A stretch of DNA of 16,496 nucleotides, taken from positions 1 through 16,496 of the forward strand of contig CAKOIE010000030.1 of NCBI GenBank assembly GCA_934086395.1, written 5' to 3'. The notes below the pieces were generated by a model. It was not told the DNA's origin, searched no databases, and saw only the letters and a list, made by a program, of their open reading frames with translations. Within the stretch, counting starts at the first letter, position 1. Each line of letters starts with the position of its first letter. The translations under genes and the position numbers were made by a program. Source of the stretch: an uncultured Bacilli bacterium (GTDB lineage Bacteria > Bacillota_I > Bacilli_A > RF39 > UBA660). Below, in pieces: positions 1-6,777 of the stretch.

Positions 1-111
1 TCCAACATTGTAATATGCATCCAAATCACTCTTATTAATTGAATAATTTTTAACTTTCCGATTTATCTCATTATTTATTAATTCATTTTTAATTTCATTA
101 TAATAGTTCAT
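1..111 (-). CDS. DUF1016 / YhcG-like PDDEXK nuclease family protein, N-terminal fragment
   Basis: Partial gene: only the first 37 codons lie in the window and the frame stays open to the edge. The translation begins MNYYNEIKNELINNEI and continues through a Ser-Asp-Leu-Asp-x-Tyr-Tyr-Asn-Val-Gly segment. I recognise this as the usual opening of the DUF1016 N-terminal domain found in YhcG-type proteins, whose C-terminal half is a predicted PDDEXK nuclease. The ATG at 109-111 is preceded by a clear AGGAG (116-120), and the comEC stop is only 11 nt upstream, so it is probably read from the same transcript. Members of this family are often accessory or laterally acquired. The nuclease domain itself is outside the window, so its function is inferred from family resemblance only. 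Confidence 0.7.
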   Translation of the reverse strand, partial: MNYYNEIKNELINNEINRKVKNYSINKSDLDAYYNVG

Positions 112-122
112 ATTACTCCTTT

Positions 123-2144
123 CTACGGACTACAAGTCTTTATTTTTAATTTATTATTTTTAATCTTAAATATAATACTTCCATTCTCATCTGTTCTATA
201 TATTTTTGAATGATCTAGATTATTTAATACTTCTTTATTTGGATGACCATACCTATTATTCTTTCCAACACTAATAATGGAATAATTTGGATTTATTTCA
301 TTTATAAATTCTTTACTACTACTTGTTTTACTTCCATGGTGTCCAATTTTTAATATATCAATACTAGTTATATTATATTTATTTAATATGTCTTTCTCTT
401 TTTCTACTCCAGCGTCTCCCATAAACATAAACTTATAACCATCAAGTTTAGTATAAATAACATTTGAATTATCATTTTCATTATCATATTCTTTTGTCTG
501 TAAAAAATATAGTTTGTTATTATCTATATTTAATTCTTTAATGCATGAATGATATTTTATTTTCTTTTTATCTAATACTTTGATTAATTCTTTTTCTAAT
601 TCATTAAACTCTCCACAATTAAATACTACATTTTTCACTTTATAATTATTTATTAAATAAATACTATCTCCCATATGATCAAAGTCTCCATGAGTTAATA
701 TTAAATAATCTATATGAGAATAACCTAATGATTTTAAAAGTTTAATACTACCTGAACTAACAAAATAATTACTTATACCTCCAGTATCAATCATTACTAT
801 CTCATCATTATATATAACTAATGATGAATCACCTTGACCAACATCAAGATAATAAACGTAATTATTATGATCTATAAATGGTTTTAATTTAAATGATAGA
901 AGATATAAACAAGCTATTAAAATACATTTCTTATTGTTAGATTCAATGTATAAATAAATAAAAATATAATAAATTAAATAAAAGATAATATTAACTTTAG
1001 GTATAATTATATTTAATGAAAATATGCTACTTAGATTGTTAATGAACTCAAGTAAATTTATAGTTAAGTTATAGATAGGTTCTAAAAACTTTAAAATAAA
1101 TGTTAATAAGCTTAAAGGATAAATAATAAACGTAATTAAGGGAACATTTATTAAATTATTTAAAATAGATAATAAGTTTAATTCATAATTATTGTAAAGT
1201 GTTATTGGTAAACTAAATAAAAGGGCTATAAATGAAGTTATAAATAAATTGTAAAAATAATTCTTTTTATAATATTTAGTGCATACTATTAAGCCGAATG
1301 TAACTAAACTCGAATACTGAAAACCTATATCAAAAATAATTAAGGGATTATAAATCATTATCATAGATAACGTTAATAATAGGGCGTTTTTAGTACTTAT
1401 ATTTAAATCTAGTTTCTTATTTAATTTAAGAATAATAAAAAAGATTATTGTTCTTAAGATACTTGCTGAAAAGTTAGTTAAAGTTACATAAAATAATAGA
1501 AACATAATAACTATTAGATCTTTATGTTTAAATTTATTTACTAATTTATAAATTATTAATGAAAGCATACTAATATGCATACCACTTAAGGCAAATAGAT
1601 GACTTATCCCATTATTTTGATAGGTTTCATAAAATTCTAAATCGGTTTTATCACCAATTATAAAAGCATTTAAATAACCTTTATTTTTATAATTATTTGT
1701 TTTATTTAAAATATATTTTTTTATCTTATATGTAATGTTTTGATTCTTTTTTAATATTTTTAATTCTTTTGCATACATAATATAAAATATATGATTGTTA
1801 TATAAATATTTTTGATAGTCAAAATTGTTAGGAATAGTTGCTTTTTTAGATAGAACATATTCACCACTTACTACTACTTTATCGCCTAATTCGAGATTAT
1901 CAATATTATTTATATAGACTATTAATTTTTCTTTACCTTTAATAGTTAATTTAAAGGAGTTTTCTTTTTTAATTATGGTAGTTACTATACCAGTAAAATC
2001 TTCATTTACATTAATCTTACTGGTATAGCCTATCTTTACTTTAATACCAACATATAAAATGGTAACTATTAATAGACAATAAAATATTACATTAGACTGT
2101 AATAGTATCTTTAATCTTGTCATAGATTGTTTTACTAATTCCAC
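123..2144 (-). CDS. comEC: ComEC/Rec2 family DNA-uptake channel protein
   Basis: Polytopic membrane protein expected to form the channel that brings single-stranded DNA across the membrane during natural transformation. Order along the 673 residues: N-terminal TM near 18-36, a soluble OB-like segment near 45-135, the competence domain with the signature SHLFALSGMHIS (181-192) and many TMs to about 420, then a metallo-beta-lactamase-like domain. That domain shows DVGQGDS (434-440), MIDTGG (451-456), THGDFDH (484-490), MGDA (575-578) and GHHGSKTSSS (601-610), so the nuclease-like metal site looks intact. It is somewhat shorter than typical Bacillus ComEC. The longest frame starts at a GTG (2142-2144) inside comEA, giving a 53-nt overlap. 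An in-frame ATG at 2121-2123 (codon 8) is an equally good start, and neither has a strong ribosome site, which suggests translational coupling to comEA. Confidence 0.93.
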   Translation of the reverse strand: MELVKQSMTRLKILLQSNVIFYCLLIVTILYVGIKVKIGYTSKINVNEDFTGIVTTIIKKENSFKLTIKGKEKLIVYINNIDNLELGDKVVVSGEYVLSKKATIPNNFDYQKYLYNNHIFYIMYAKELKILKKNQNITYKIKKYILNKTNNYKNKGYLNAFIIGDKTDLEFYETYQNNGISHLFALSGMHISMLSLIIYKLVNKFKHKDLIVIMFLLFYVTLTNFSASILRTIIFFIILKLNKKLDLNISTKNALLLTLSMIMIYNPLIIFDIGFQYSSLVTFGLIVCTKYYKKNYFYNLFITSFIALLFSLPITLYNNYELNLLSILNNLINVPLITFIIYPLSLLTFILKFLEPIYNLTINLLEFINNLSSIFSLNIIIPKVNIIFYLIYYIFIYLYIESNNKKCILIACLYLLSFKLKPFIDHNNYVYYLDVGQGDSSLVIYNDEIVMIDTGGISNYFVSSGSIKLLKSLGYSHIDYLILTHGDFDHMGDSIYLINNYKVKNVVFNCGEFNELEKELIKVLDKKKIKYHSCIKELNIDNNKLYFLQTKEYDNENDNSNVIYTKLDGYKFMFMGDAGVEKEKDILNKYNITSIDILKIGHHGSKTSSSKEFINEINPNYSIISVGKNNRYGHPNKEVLNNLDHSKIYRTDENGSIIFKIKNNKLKIKTCSP

Positions 2145-2760
2145 TTACGTTCATAATATCTTCAGTGGTTTTAAAATTACCATTTTTAGTACGATATTCA
2201 ATTATAGCATCTGCTTTACTTGAACCAATACCACTGATAGTCATAAGTTTTTCTTTACTATCAGTATTGATATTGATTTTAGTAGAAACAGTATCATTAT
2301 TTGATTCATTAGTAGTATTTTTATCAACACAGTTATTAATTTCAATAGTTTCACATTTGCACTCTGAAGCATTACTTACTGGCTCTAAAGCTTTTGTAGT
2401 TGTTAACTCATTTTTGCTAAATACATAAATAACCATTTCATTAGTTAACTTTTTACTAAGATTTAAATTATTTGTAGTTGCATTTTTTGTTAAACCGCCA
2501 GCTTTATTAATAGCGTCGATTATTTTATCTCCTTGGGCAAATTCATATACGCCTGGTTTTTTAACACTACCTTTGATATCAAAATATAACTTAGTACTTT
2601 CTTCTTTAACCGCTGATGTAGGACTTGTTGTTTCTGCTAAAACTTCAGTTATAACTGAATCATTATTATTTAACATAAAATAACCAATTCCTGCCACGAT
2701 AAAAAGAACAAGACATGATGCTAATATTAAATATTTTTTATAATATGATATCTTTTCCAT
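2092..2760 (-). CDS. comEA: ComEA family DNA receptor (SLBB + helix-hairpin-helix)
   Basis: Membrane-anchored double-stranded DNA receptor of the competence machinery. Residues 10-30 form one TM anchor. Residues about 58-115 are an SLBB-like domain (DIKGSVKKPGVYEF). A Ser/Thr/Asn-rich linker with three cysteines (134, 136, 144) follows. Residues 161-222 are the ComEA helix-hairpin-helix DNA-binding domain (KININTDSKEKLMTISGIG, then a second GI-type hairpin). The length of 222 is usual. The start is well supported by AGAGGAGGT just before the ATG. The gene lies 39 nt after spoIVFB and overlaps comEC, so the pair is co-transcribed. A 24-nt element shared with the 6.26-kb region lies between spoIVFB and this gene. 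The linker cysteines are a little unusual and could form a disulfide outside the cell. Confidence 0.93.
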   Translation of the reverse strand: MEKISYYKKYLILASCLVLFIVAGIGYFMLNNNDSVITEVLAETTSPTSAVKEESTKLYFDIKGSVKKPGVYEFAQGDKIIDAINKAGGLTKNATTNNLNLSKKLTNEMVIYVFSKNELTTTKALEPVSNASECKCETIEINNCVDKNTTNESNNDTVSTKININTDSKEKLMTISGIGSSKADAIIEYRTKNGNFKTTEDIMNVSGISKTIYDKIKDTITV

Positions 2761-2789
2761 TTTTTACCTCCTCTGTATATATATTTAGT

Positions 2790-2813
2790 ACAAAGATACC
2801 TAATTTACTTGTT
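2790..2813 (-). promoter_or_regulatory. Shared 24-nt element, copy A (upstream of comEA)
   Basis: On the plus strand this reads ACAAAGATACC, three variable bases, then TTTACTTGTT. It matches copy B at 6258-6281 at 22 of 24 positions. It overlaps the last codons of spoIVFB and ends about 20 nt before the comEA ribosome site, with an AT-rich TATATATA stretch in between. I infer a regulatory site or a non-standard promoter. No -35/-10 pair of the usual vegetative type fits around it. Confidence 0.45.
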
Positions 2814-3543
2814 TTTTTTCAAACTTTTTTGTTAAAAGCGTAATTTCTTTGATATTTCCAATAAAATTTAGACGGTTTTTAAAAATCTGATCTATATTAT
2901 GCACATATTTTACTTTTTTATAATTAGGTCTTTCAAGATATCTTTCTAGTAAAAACTTATAATAAATTATTTTAATATTTAAAAGTTCTTCATAAGTTTT
3001 ATAGAAACTTAAAATAATTATATTTAATAAATCTAGGGATGGACTACTAATTAGCGATAATAAAATTAAACAAATTATACTTATAATACATTTTAAATAT
3101 ATACTTAATTTAAATGGTAAAAAGGTTTCTAATATATAAGATAATAACTGGGATCCATCTAAAGGAATAATAGGTAATAAGTTAAATAAGATAATGTATT
3201 TGTTGTATTTAATAAAAATTTGATATGTTAAATAAGTTATAAATCCTTGTTTAGATAAAAAAATAAATATTAAGTATAAAATAATTTGAAATGATACTCC
3301 AGCAAGAGCAATTAATATTTTTTTAAAAGTATTTTCATTATATTTTAAGTCACTATCAATAATACTTCCAAATGGTAAGATCGTTAATTTAGATACTTTT
3401 ATTTTAAATAATTTCATTATGCATAAATGGCCTAAATCATGAAATAATATAATTGTTAAGATAATTAAAAAATAATTAAAACGACCACATAAGAAAGTAA
3501 TTAAAGTTAAAATAATTGTTAAAGGATGGATATTTATTTTCAT
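2800..3543 (-). CDS. spoIVFB: SpoIVFB-like site-2 protease (M50B intramembrane metalloprotease)
   Basis: Polytopic membrane protein of 247 residues. In B. subtilis SpoIVFB cleaves pro-sigma-K in the membrane around the forespore. The first metal motif is FHDLGHL, giving H35, D36 and H39. Family members normally have HExxH, so the general-base Glu is Asp here. The second motif, NLLPIIPLDG (121-130), keeps the metal-binding Asp129. The conserved ALAGPxxN-like segment reads ALAGVSFQ (80-86). Hydrophobic segments surround both motifs, and a basic tail follows near residues 195-247 where Bacillus SpoIVFB has a CBS-type domain. It directly follows the SpoIVFA-like gene (39-nt gap), the classical pairing. 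The ribosome site is weak (GGAAT, about 10 nt from the ATG). The family call is firm, but a true sporulation role is not proven. Confidence 0.88.
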   Translation of the reverse strand: MKINIHPLTIILTLITFLCGRFNYFLIILTIILFHDLGHLCIMKLFKIKVSKLTILPFGSIIDSDLKYNENTFKKILIALAGVSFQIILYLIFIFLSKQGFITYLTYQIFIKYNKYIILFNLLPIIPLDGSQLLSYILETFLPFKLSIYLKCIISIICLILLSLISSPSLDLLNIIILSFYKTYEELLNIKIIYYKFLLERYLERPNYKKVKYVHNIDQIFKNRLNFIGNIKEITLLTKKFEKKQVN

Positions 3544-3582
3544 ATAATAATTTATTCCAAATAAAAAGATAATATTTCTAAA

Positions 3583-4119
3583 TTATAAATAATCATTATA
3601 ATCTAAAAATTTATTATCTTTCATAAATAAGACATATAATTTGTTATCTTTAGCATGTCCTATAATATTTTTATCTTCAACATAGTCATATAACTTAACT
3701 CCAATATCAGTAATATTGCTATACCAATAATCTACTCCGTCCATTCCTTGAATAATTATAGTGCTGCCATATTCTTCTTTTTCACCTATAAAAACTACTA
3801 TTCCACTTTTAAAAGGATATACGCTGTTAATATCATTTAGGACGGCACCATCTTTGTAAGCGTTAAAAGAAGTATACTTTATTTCTTTATTAACTGAGGT
3901 TACATTTTCATCAACGTAAAAGGTTTTACCAAAGTGTTTATTAATAAAATTACTTATTTTACTAAAATTTAAGTTTTTATCATAAACATTATTTTTATAA
4001 AATAAAAGAAATTTATCACTTCGATTTATAGATATACCAACAATTAAAAATAAAACAATACTTATTAATACTCTTATAAATAAAGACTTAACATATTTTT
4101 TCTTATTCATAGTTTTCAT
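3583..4119 (-). CDS. spoIVFA: SpoIVFA-like protein with degenerate M23 (LytM-like) domain
   Basis: Single-pass membrane protein of 178 residues: TM near 12-31, a linker, then a beta-rich M23-like domain at about 98-178. Recognisable pieces are PFKSGIVVFIGE, YGSTIIIQGMDGVDYWYS and VKLYDYVED. The zinc ligands expected in active LytM enzymes are missing, as in Bacillus SpoIVFA, which is a regulator and not an enzyme: it holds SpoIVFB inactive until SpoIVB cuts it. It is shorter than the Bacillus protein (about 260 residues), mainly before the M23 fold. The start overlaps the end of mreD by 17 nt. ATGs exist at 4117-4119 and 4108-4110 and the choice between them is uncertain. Position directly before spoIVFB supports the name. 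Confidence 0.8.
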   Translation of the reverse strand: MKTMNKKKYVKSLFIRVLISIVLFLIVGISINRSDKFLLFYKNNVYDKNLNFSKISNFINKHFGKTFYVDENVTSVNKEIKYTSFNAYKDGAVLNDINSVYPFKSGIVVFIGEKEEYGSTIIIQGMDGVDYWYSNITDIGVKLYDYVEDKNIIGHAKDNKLYVLFMKDNKFLDYNDYL

Positions 4120-4495
4120 TCTTTCTATCTATAATTTTTAAACTTATATAATAATATATTAGATTTAATGGTAAATTATTAATTAAATATTTGATTATAT
4201 ATAAATTAAATTTATTAAATATACTATATAGAATAATGCTAAATAGAAAATAATATATTATTGATAATATGTATTTATTTATAAAACTAGCGTTTACTCT
4301 TTTTAAAATAGACTTATTTAAATAATATAAAATAATTATAATCATAGATATAAAAGGAATACCATCAATAATTAAGTCTAATAATAAGATATAGTACATT
4401 AATTTATCGTTTATGATAAATATAAAAATAATTATAGATACTAAATAGATATTAAAATAATTAACTGATAGGAAATCTAATAACATATTAAACAC
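4103..4495 (-). CDS. mreD: MreD-like rod-shape membrane protein
   Basis: Small hydrophobic protein (up to 130 residues) with about four TMs, short loops and no obvious soluble domain. It fits MreD, the integral membrane member of the elongasome that works with MreC in lateral wall synthesis. The assignment rests mainly on position directly after mreC and before spoIVFA, as in B. subtilis, because MreD sequences are poorly conserved. It is shorter than the usual 160-170 residues. The longest frame starts at a GTG (4493-4495) that overlaps mreC by 8 nt. An ATG three codons later (4484-4486) sits one base after the mreC TAA with AGAAG at suitable spacing, and I prefer it. Confidence 0.75.
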   Translation of the reverse strand: MFNMLLDFLSVNYFNIYLVSIIIFIFIINDKLMYYILLLDLIIDGIPFISMIIIILYYLNKSILKRVNASFINKYILSIIYYFLFSIILYSIFNKFNLYIIKYLINNLPLNLIYYYISLKIIDRKNENYE

Positions 4496-5096
4496 TTCTT
4501 ACTAGAACATAATCAATATTTTTTAAATCGATTGGTTTTACGGTTATTGTTGTATTTAAATCCATATTATCTATTTTTATAACTTTTCCTATATAGGAAT
4601 TATTAACACTATAAACGGAATCATTTAAGTTAGCGTTATCTATTTCACTTATAATTATATTATTATCTTTATCACTTGAAATAATTTTACCATAGTTATC
4701 ATTTATTCTTACTGGTACTTTAGTATTATAGATGTAACTTATTTCTGAATACTTATTATTTATTTTAGAAATATAGCCTATTAATCCTTCATTTGTTAAT
4801 ACTTCATCATACAAATTATAGTTATCACCATTAATTATTAATTTATCGAATCCATAATTATTTTTATATACGTTTGTAATTATGTATGTTTCATCGATAT
4901 TAATATTATTTTTGAAATCTAATAATTTATTATATTCTTCTTTTAAGCGAGTTATTTCATTATTTAAATAGTTTATTTCTAAAGTATTATCTTTGTTTAG
5001 AAATATTTTAAATGTATTATTAATTAGATTTAAGATAGAATTACGAGATATAATTATTATAAATAAGATAAGAAAAAAGATTGATTTATTTTTCAT
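4488..5096 (-). CDS. mreC: MreC-like cell-shape protein
   Basis: Bitopic protein of 202 residues with an N-terminal TM (about 5-22), a coiled-coil-like stretch (about 40-62, LEINYLNNEITRLKEEYNKL), then a beta-rich extracellular domain with the MreC-like ITNVYKN...GFDKLIINGD and LTNEGLIGYISKI segments. MreC scaffolds the lateral wall synthesis complex. It is clearly shorter than typical MreC (270-300), with the C-terminal beta domain trimmed. It overlaps the end of radC by 11 nt and is followed by mreD, so the three are co-transcribed and probably translationally coupled. There is no mreB next to it, unlike Bacillus, so MreB is encoded elsewhere or is absent. Confidence 0.85.
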   Translation of the reverse strand: MKNKSIFFLILFIIIISRNSILNLINNTFKIFLNKDNTLEINYLNNEITRLKEEYNKLLDFKNNINIDETYIITNVYKNNYGFDKLIINGDNYNLYDEVLTNEGLIGYISKINNKYSEISYIYNTKVPVRINDNYGKIISSDKDNNIIISEIDNANLNDSVYSVNNSYIGKVIKIDNMDLNTTITVKPIDLKNIDYVLVRSV

Positions 5097-5769
5097 GGAT
5101 TATTTCACCTTCAAAAAAACTATAAAATGATTTGCCACTAGTTATAATGTGATCTAATAATGGGATTTCAATCGCGTTTGCAGCCACTATTAGTTTATTG
5201 GTTAGAATTTTATCTGCATCTGATGGGCTTAAATTACCTGATGGATGATTATGCATTATAATAATGCCTGATGCTCTTAATTTAAGGGCATAATTAAGTA
5301 TTTCTTTAATGCTTACTAAACTAGCCATATCAGTACCTTTAAACATGATTTTATAGTCAATTAATTTTTTAGCATTATTAACTAAGATAACAAGTAAATT
5401 TTCTTGTTTTAAGCTAGCAATAAGATTAGAAAAATATTTATTAACTAAGGTACTATTTTTTAATGATAACTTATTTTCAATTGTTAGGTTACTTACTCGT
5501 TTACCTAGTTCAATAGCGGCAACTAGATTTATTGCTTTTACTATTCCTATTCCTTTAATTCTAGTTAATTCTTGCACGTTTAAATCACTTAGGTCATTTA
5601 AATTTTTTATTTCTTTTAAAACATTAATACTTAATTCTCTTACATTTAAATTTTTAGTTCCAGTTCCTAATATTATTGAAATTAAATCTTCATTAGATAA
5701 ATTATCTACTCCATATTTTAACAATCTTTCTCTAGGACGCTCACTTTTAGGAATGTCTTTTATTTTCAT
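5086..5769 (-). CDS. radC: RadC / UPF0758 family JAMM-domain protein
   Basis: 227 residues, the usual family length. The N-terminal part (about 1-100) carries a helix-hairpin-helix-like stretch, ELTRIKGIGIVKAINLVAAIELGKR shortened here to its core RIKGIGIVKA (70-79). The C-terminal part is the JAB1/MPN fold with the metal motif HNHPSGN: H173, H175, S183 and D186, plus the upstream acidic E156. The historical link of RadC to DNA repair is doubtful and the cellular role in Firmicutes is unsettled. The ATG overlaps the stop of the preceding gene as ATGA, with GGAGGTGA as ribosome site, which makes the start secure. Its place ahead of mreC matches B. subtilis ysxA. Confidence 0.95.
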   Translation of the reverse strand: MKIKDIPKSERPRERLLKYGVDNLSNEDLISIILGTGTKNLNVRELSINVLKEIKNLNDLSDLNVQELTRIKGIGIVKAINLVAAIELGKRVSNLTIENKLSLKNSTLVNKYFSNLIASLKQENLLVILVNNAKKLIDYKIMFKGTDMASLVSIKEILNYALKLRASGIIIMHNHPSGNLSPSDADKILTNKLIVAANAIEIPLLDHIITSGKSFYSFFEGEIIHEK

Positions 5770-6173
5770 ACTTCACCTCCATAACTTTCCATAATAACTT
5801 CATTGATTGCTTTAAAAGCATCATCACTTACTTCAATCATACTTTTTTCATATTTATTTAAGGCTTTAATTAATCCATTATCTTTTACTAATATTTCTTT
5901 TTTATAAAAGGCAATATTATTTTTATTAAGGTAATCTTCCATTTTAGATATTGTTTCATCATTAGATAGAATGCTATAGTAAAGTCTATAAACATCATCA
6001 TCTTTAATAATGATTGAGGATGGATATTTTTTGCTGTATTCTTTGGCCAGTGTAACGTTATTATATACACCTAATTGAAAGCCAGTCATCTTAATATTTT
6101 GATAATCAAAGATAAGATTTGAGATTAAATAGCCAAGTATAACTGCTAGTATGTAAGGAATTATTTTTTTCAT
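5766..6173 (-). CDS. Membrane-anchored SPOR-like protein, positional counterpart of SpoIIB
   Basis: 135 residues: one N-terminal TM (about 4-24) followed by an extracellular segment. Residues 32-95 read like a degenerate SPOR fold: FQLGVYNN near the start, a helix with AKEYSKKYP, a strand IIIKDDDVYRLYYSI, and a second helix-strand pair ending in FYKKEI. SPOR domains bind denuded peptidoglycan at septa. In B. subtilis the gene at this place ahead of radC and mre is spoIIB, which also carries a SPOR domain and acts at the sporulation septum. The match here is by fold pattern and position, not by strong sequence identity, so I leave the symbol empty. The start has GGTGAT at good spacing, and the stop overlaps radC as ATGA. 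Confidence 0.65.
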   Translation of the reverse strand: MKKIIPYILAVILGYLISNLIFDYQNIKMTGFQLGVYNNVTLAKEYSKKYPSSIIIKDDDVYRLYYSILSNDETISKMEDYLNKNNIAFYKKEILVKDNGLIKALNKYEKSMIEVSDDAFKAINEVIMESYGGEV

Positions 6174-6195
6174 TTATTATCACCAAGAATAATAT

Positions 6196-6225
6196 ACGAC
6201 TTATTTTCTAAATATTTTGTCGTTA
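6196..6225. promoter_or_regulatory. Dyad element with an 0A-box-like arm upstream of the SPOR-like gene
   Basis: ACGAC (6196-6200) and GTCGT (6219-6223) form an interrupted inverted repeat 18 nt apart. The right arm lies in TTTGTCGTTA, which matches 8 of 10 positions of the Spo0A box consensus TTTGTCGAAA. It sits 23-52 nt before the start codon of the SPOR-like gene. It could be an operator, a Spo0A site or chance in AT-rich DNA. Confidence 0.25.
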
Positions 6226-6257
6226 AATGTTTTAATTCCTCTATAATTATATATTAC

Positions 6258-6281
6258 ACAAAGATACCCATTTTACTTGTT
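6258..6281 (-). promoter_or_regulatory. Shared 24-nt element, copy B (upstream of the SPOR-like/radC/mre run)
   Basis: Second copy of the element at 2790-2813: ACAAAGATACC, three bases, TTTACTTGTT on the plus strand. It lies between the yqeY terminator and the first gene of the long left-hand run. On the minus strand both copies are followed by AT-rich TATATA-type sequence and then an AGAGGA. This arrangement would suit a promoter or operator region. Confidence 0.45.
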
Positions 6282-6289
6282 GGTGCATT

Positions 6290-6312
6290 AAAAAAAGTTG
6301 CATTTTTGCAAC
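6290..6312 (-). terminator. Rho-independent terminator after yqeY
   Basis: Minus-strand stem GTTGCA / TGCAAC with an AAAA loop (6297-6312) followed by seven T (6290-6296). It starts at the base next to the yqeY stop codon and separates the rpsU-yqeY unit from the long run on the left. Confidence 0.85.
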
Positions 6313-6756
6313 TTATGATAATTTTTCCTTAACTATTTTGCTTACTTTAGCCATATCACATCTAGCACCATATTCACTAGATATAGTTTTAATTACTAAT
6401 CCCATTTGTTTAACACTATCAGCGTTTAATTTAGCAATTGTTTTAGTAATTACTTTTTCTAATTCTTCATCAGATAATTCTTCTGGTAAATAAGCATTTA
6501 AAATATCTATTTCTTTTTGTAATGAATCAGCTAGATCCATACGATTGTAACTAGCATATTCATTCATTGAATCTTTTCTTGTTTTAACTTGTTTTTTAAT
6601 TATTGCTAAAACCTCATCATCAGTTAAAGGACTTTTTTTATTAATTTCTTCATTTTTTAAAGCACTTTTAAGCATTCTTAATACTGAAAGTCTAAAAGCA
6701 TCTTTATTTTTCATAGCCTCAGTTAAATCTTTTGTTACTTTTTCAAACATTTTCAT
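6313..6756 (-). CDS. yqeY: GatB/YqeY domain protein
   Basis: 147-residue helical protein of the YqeY family, related to the C-terminal tRNA-binding region of GatB. Family features visible here are the opening FEKVTKDLTEAMKNKD, the SVLRMLKSALKN segment, then EIDILNAYLPEELSDEEL and a C-terminal MGLVIKTISSEYGARCDMAKVSKIVKE. The role is presumed tRNA-related but not firmly established. It lies 21 nt after rpsU, the common Firmicute pairing. The first ATG (6754-6756) sits only 2 nt after AGGT, while the second ATG (6748-6750, MFEK...) has AGGT at 7 nt, so the real start is probably the second. It is closed by a terminator at its stop codon. Confidence 0.93.
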   Translation of the reverse strand: MKMFEKVTKDLTEAMKNKDAFRLSVLRMLKSALKNEEINKKSPLTDDEVLAIIKKQVKTRKDSMNEYASYNRMDLADSLQKEIDILNAYLPEELSDEELEKVITKTIAKLNADSVKQMGLVIKTISSEYGARCDMAKVSKIVKEKLS

Positions 6757-6777
6757 TACCTAGTTTCTATTTAATTC

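Noticed and set aside
2233..2265. Inverted repeat ACTGATAGT / ACTATCAGT with a 15-nt loop in comEA
   Set aside because: It sits within conserved helix-hairpin-helix codons, has no T run, and is not placed to act as a terminator.
2165..2428. Plus-strand open frame of 87 codons inside comEA
   Set aside because: It lies opposite a well-supported comEA, has no ribosome site or family resemblance, and is the expected shadow of an AT-rich gene.
2644..2659. Perfect 16-bp palindrome TTCAGTTA/TAACTGAA within comEA
   Set aside because: It lies inside the coding sequence, and about one such palindrome is expected by chance in 16 kb of this base composition.
5888..6070. Minus-strand 60-codon frame inside the SPOR-like gene
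   Set aside because: It is the same region in another frame. The longer frame has the TM anchor, ribosome site and ATGA coupling to radC.
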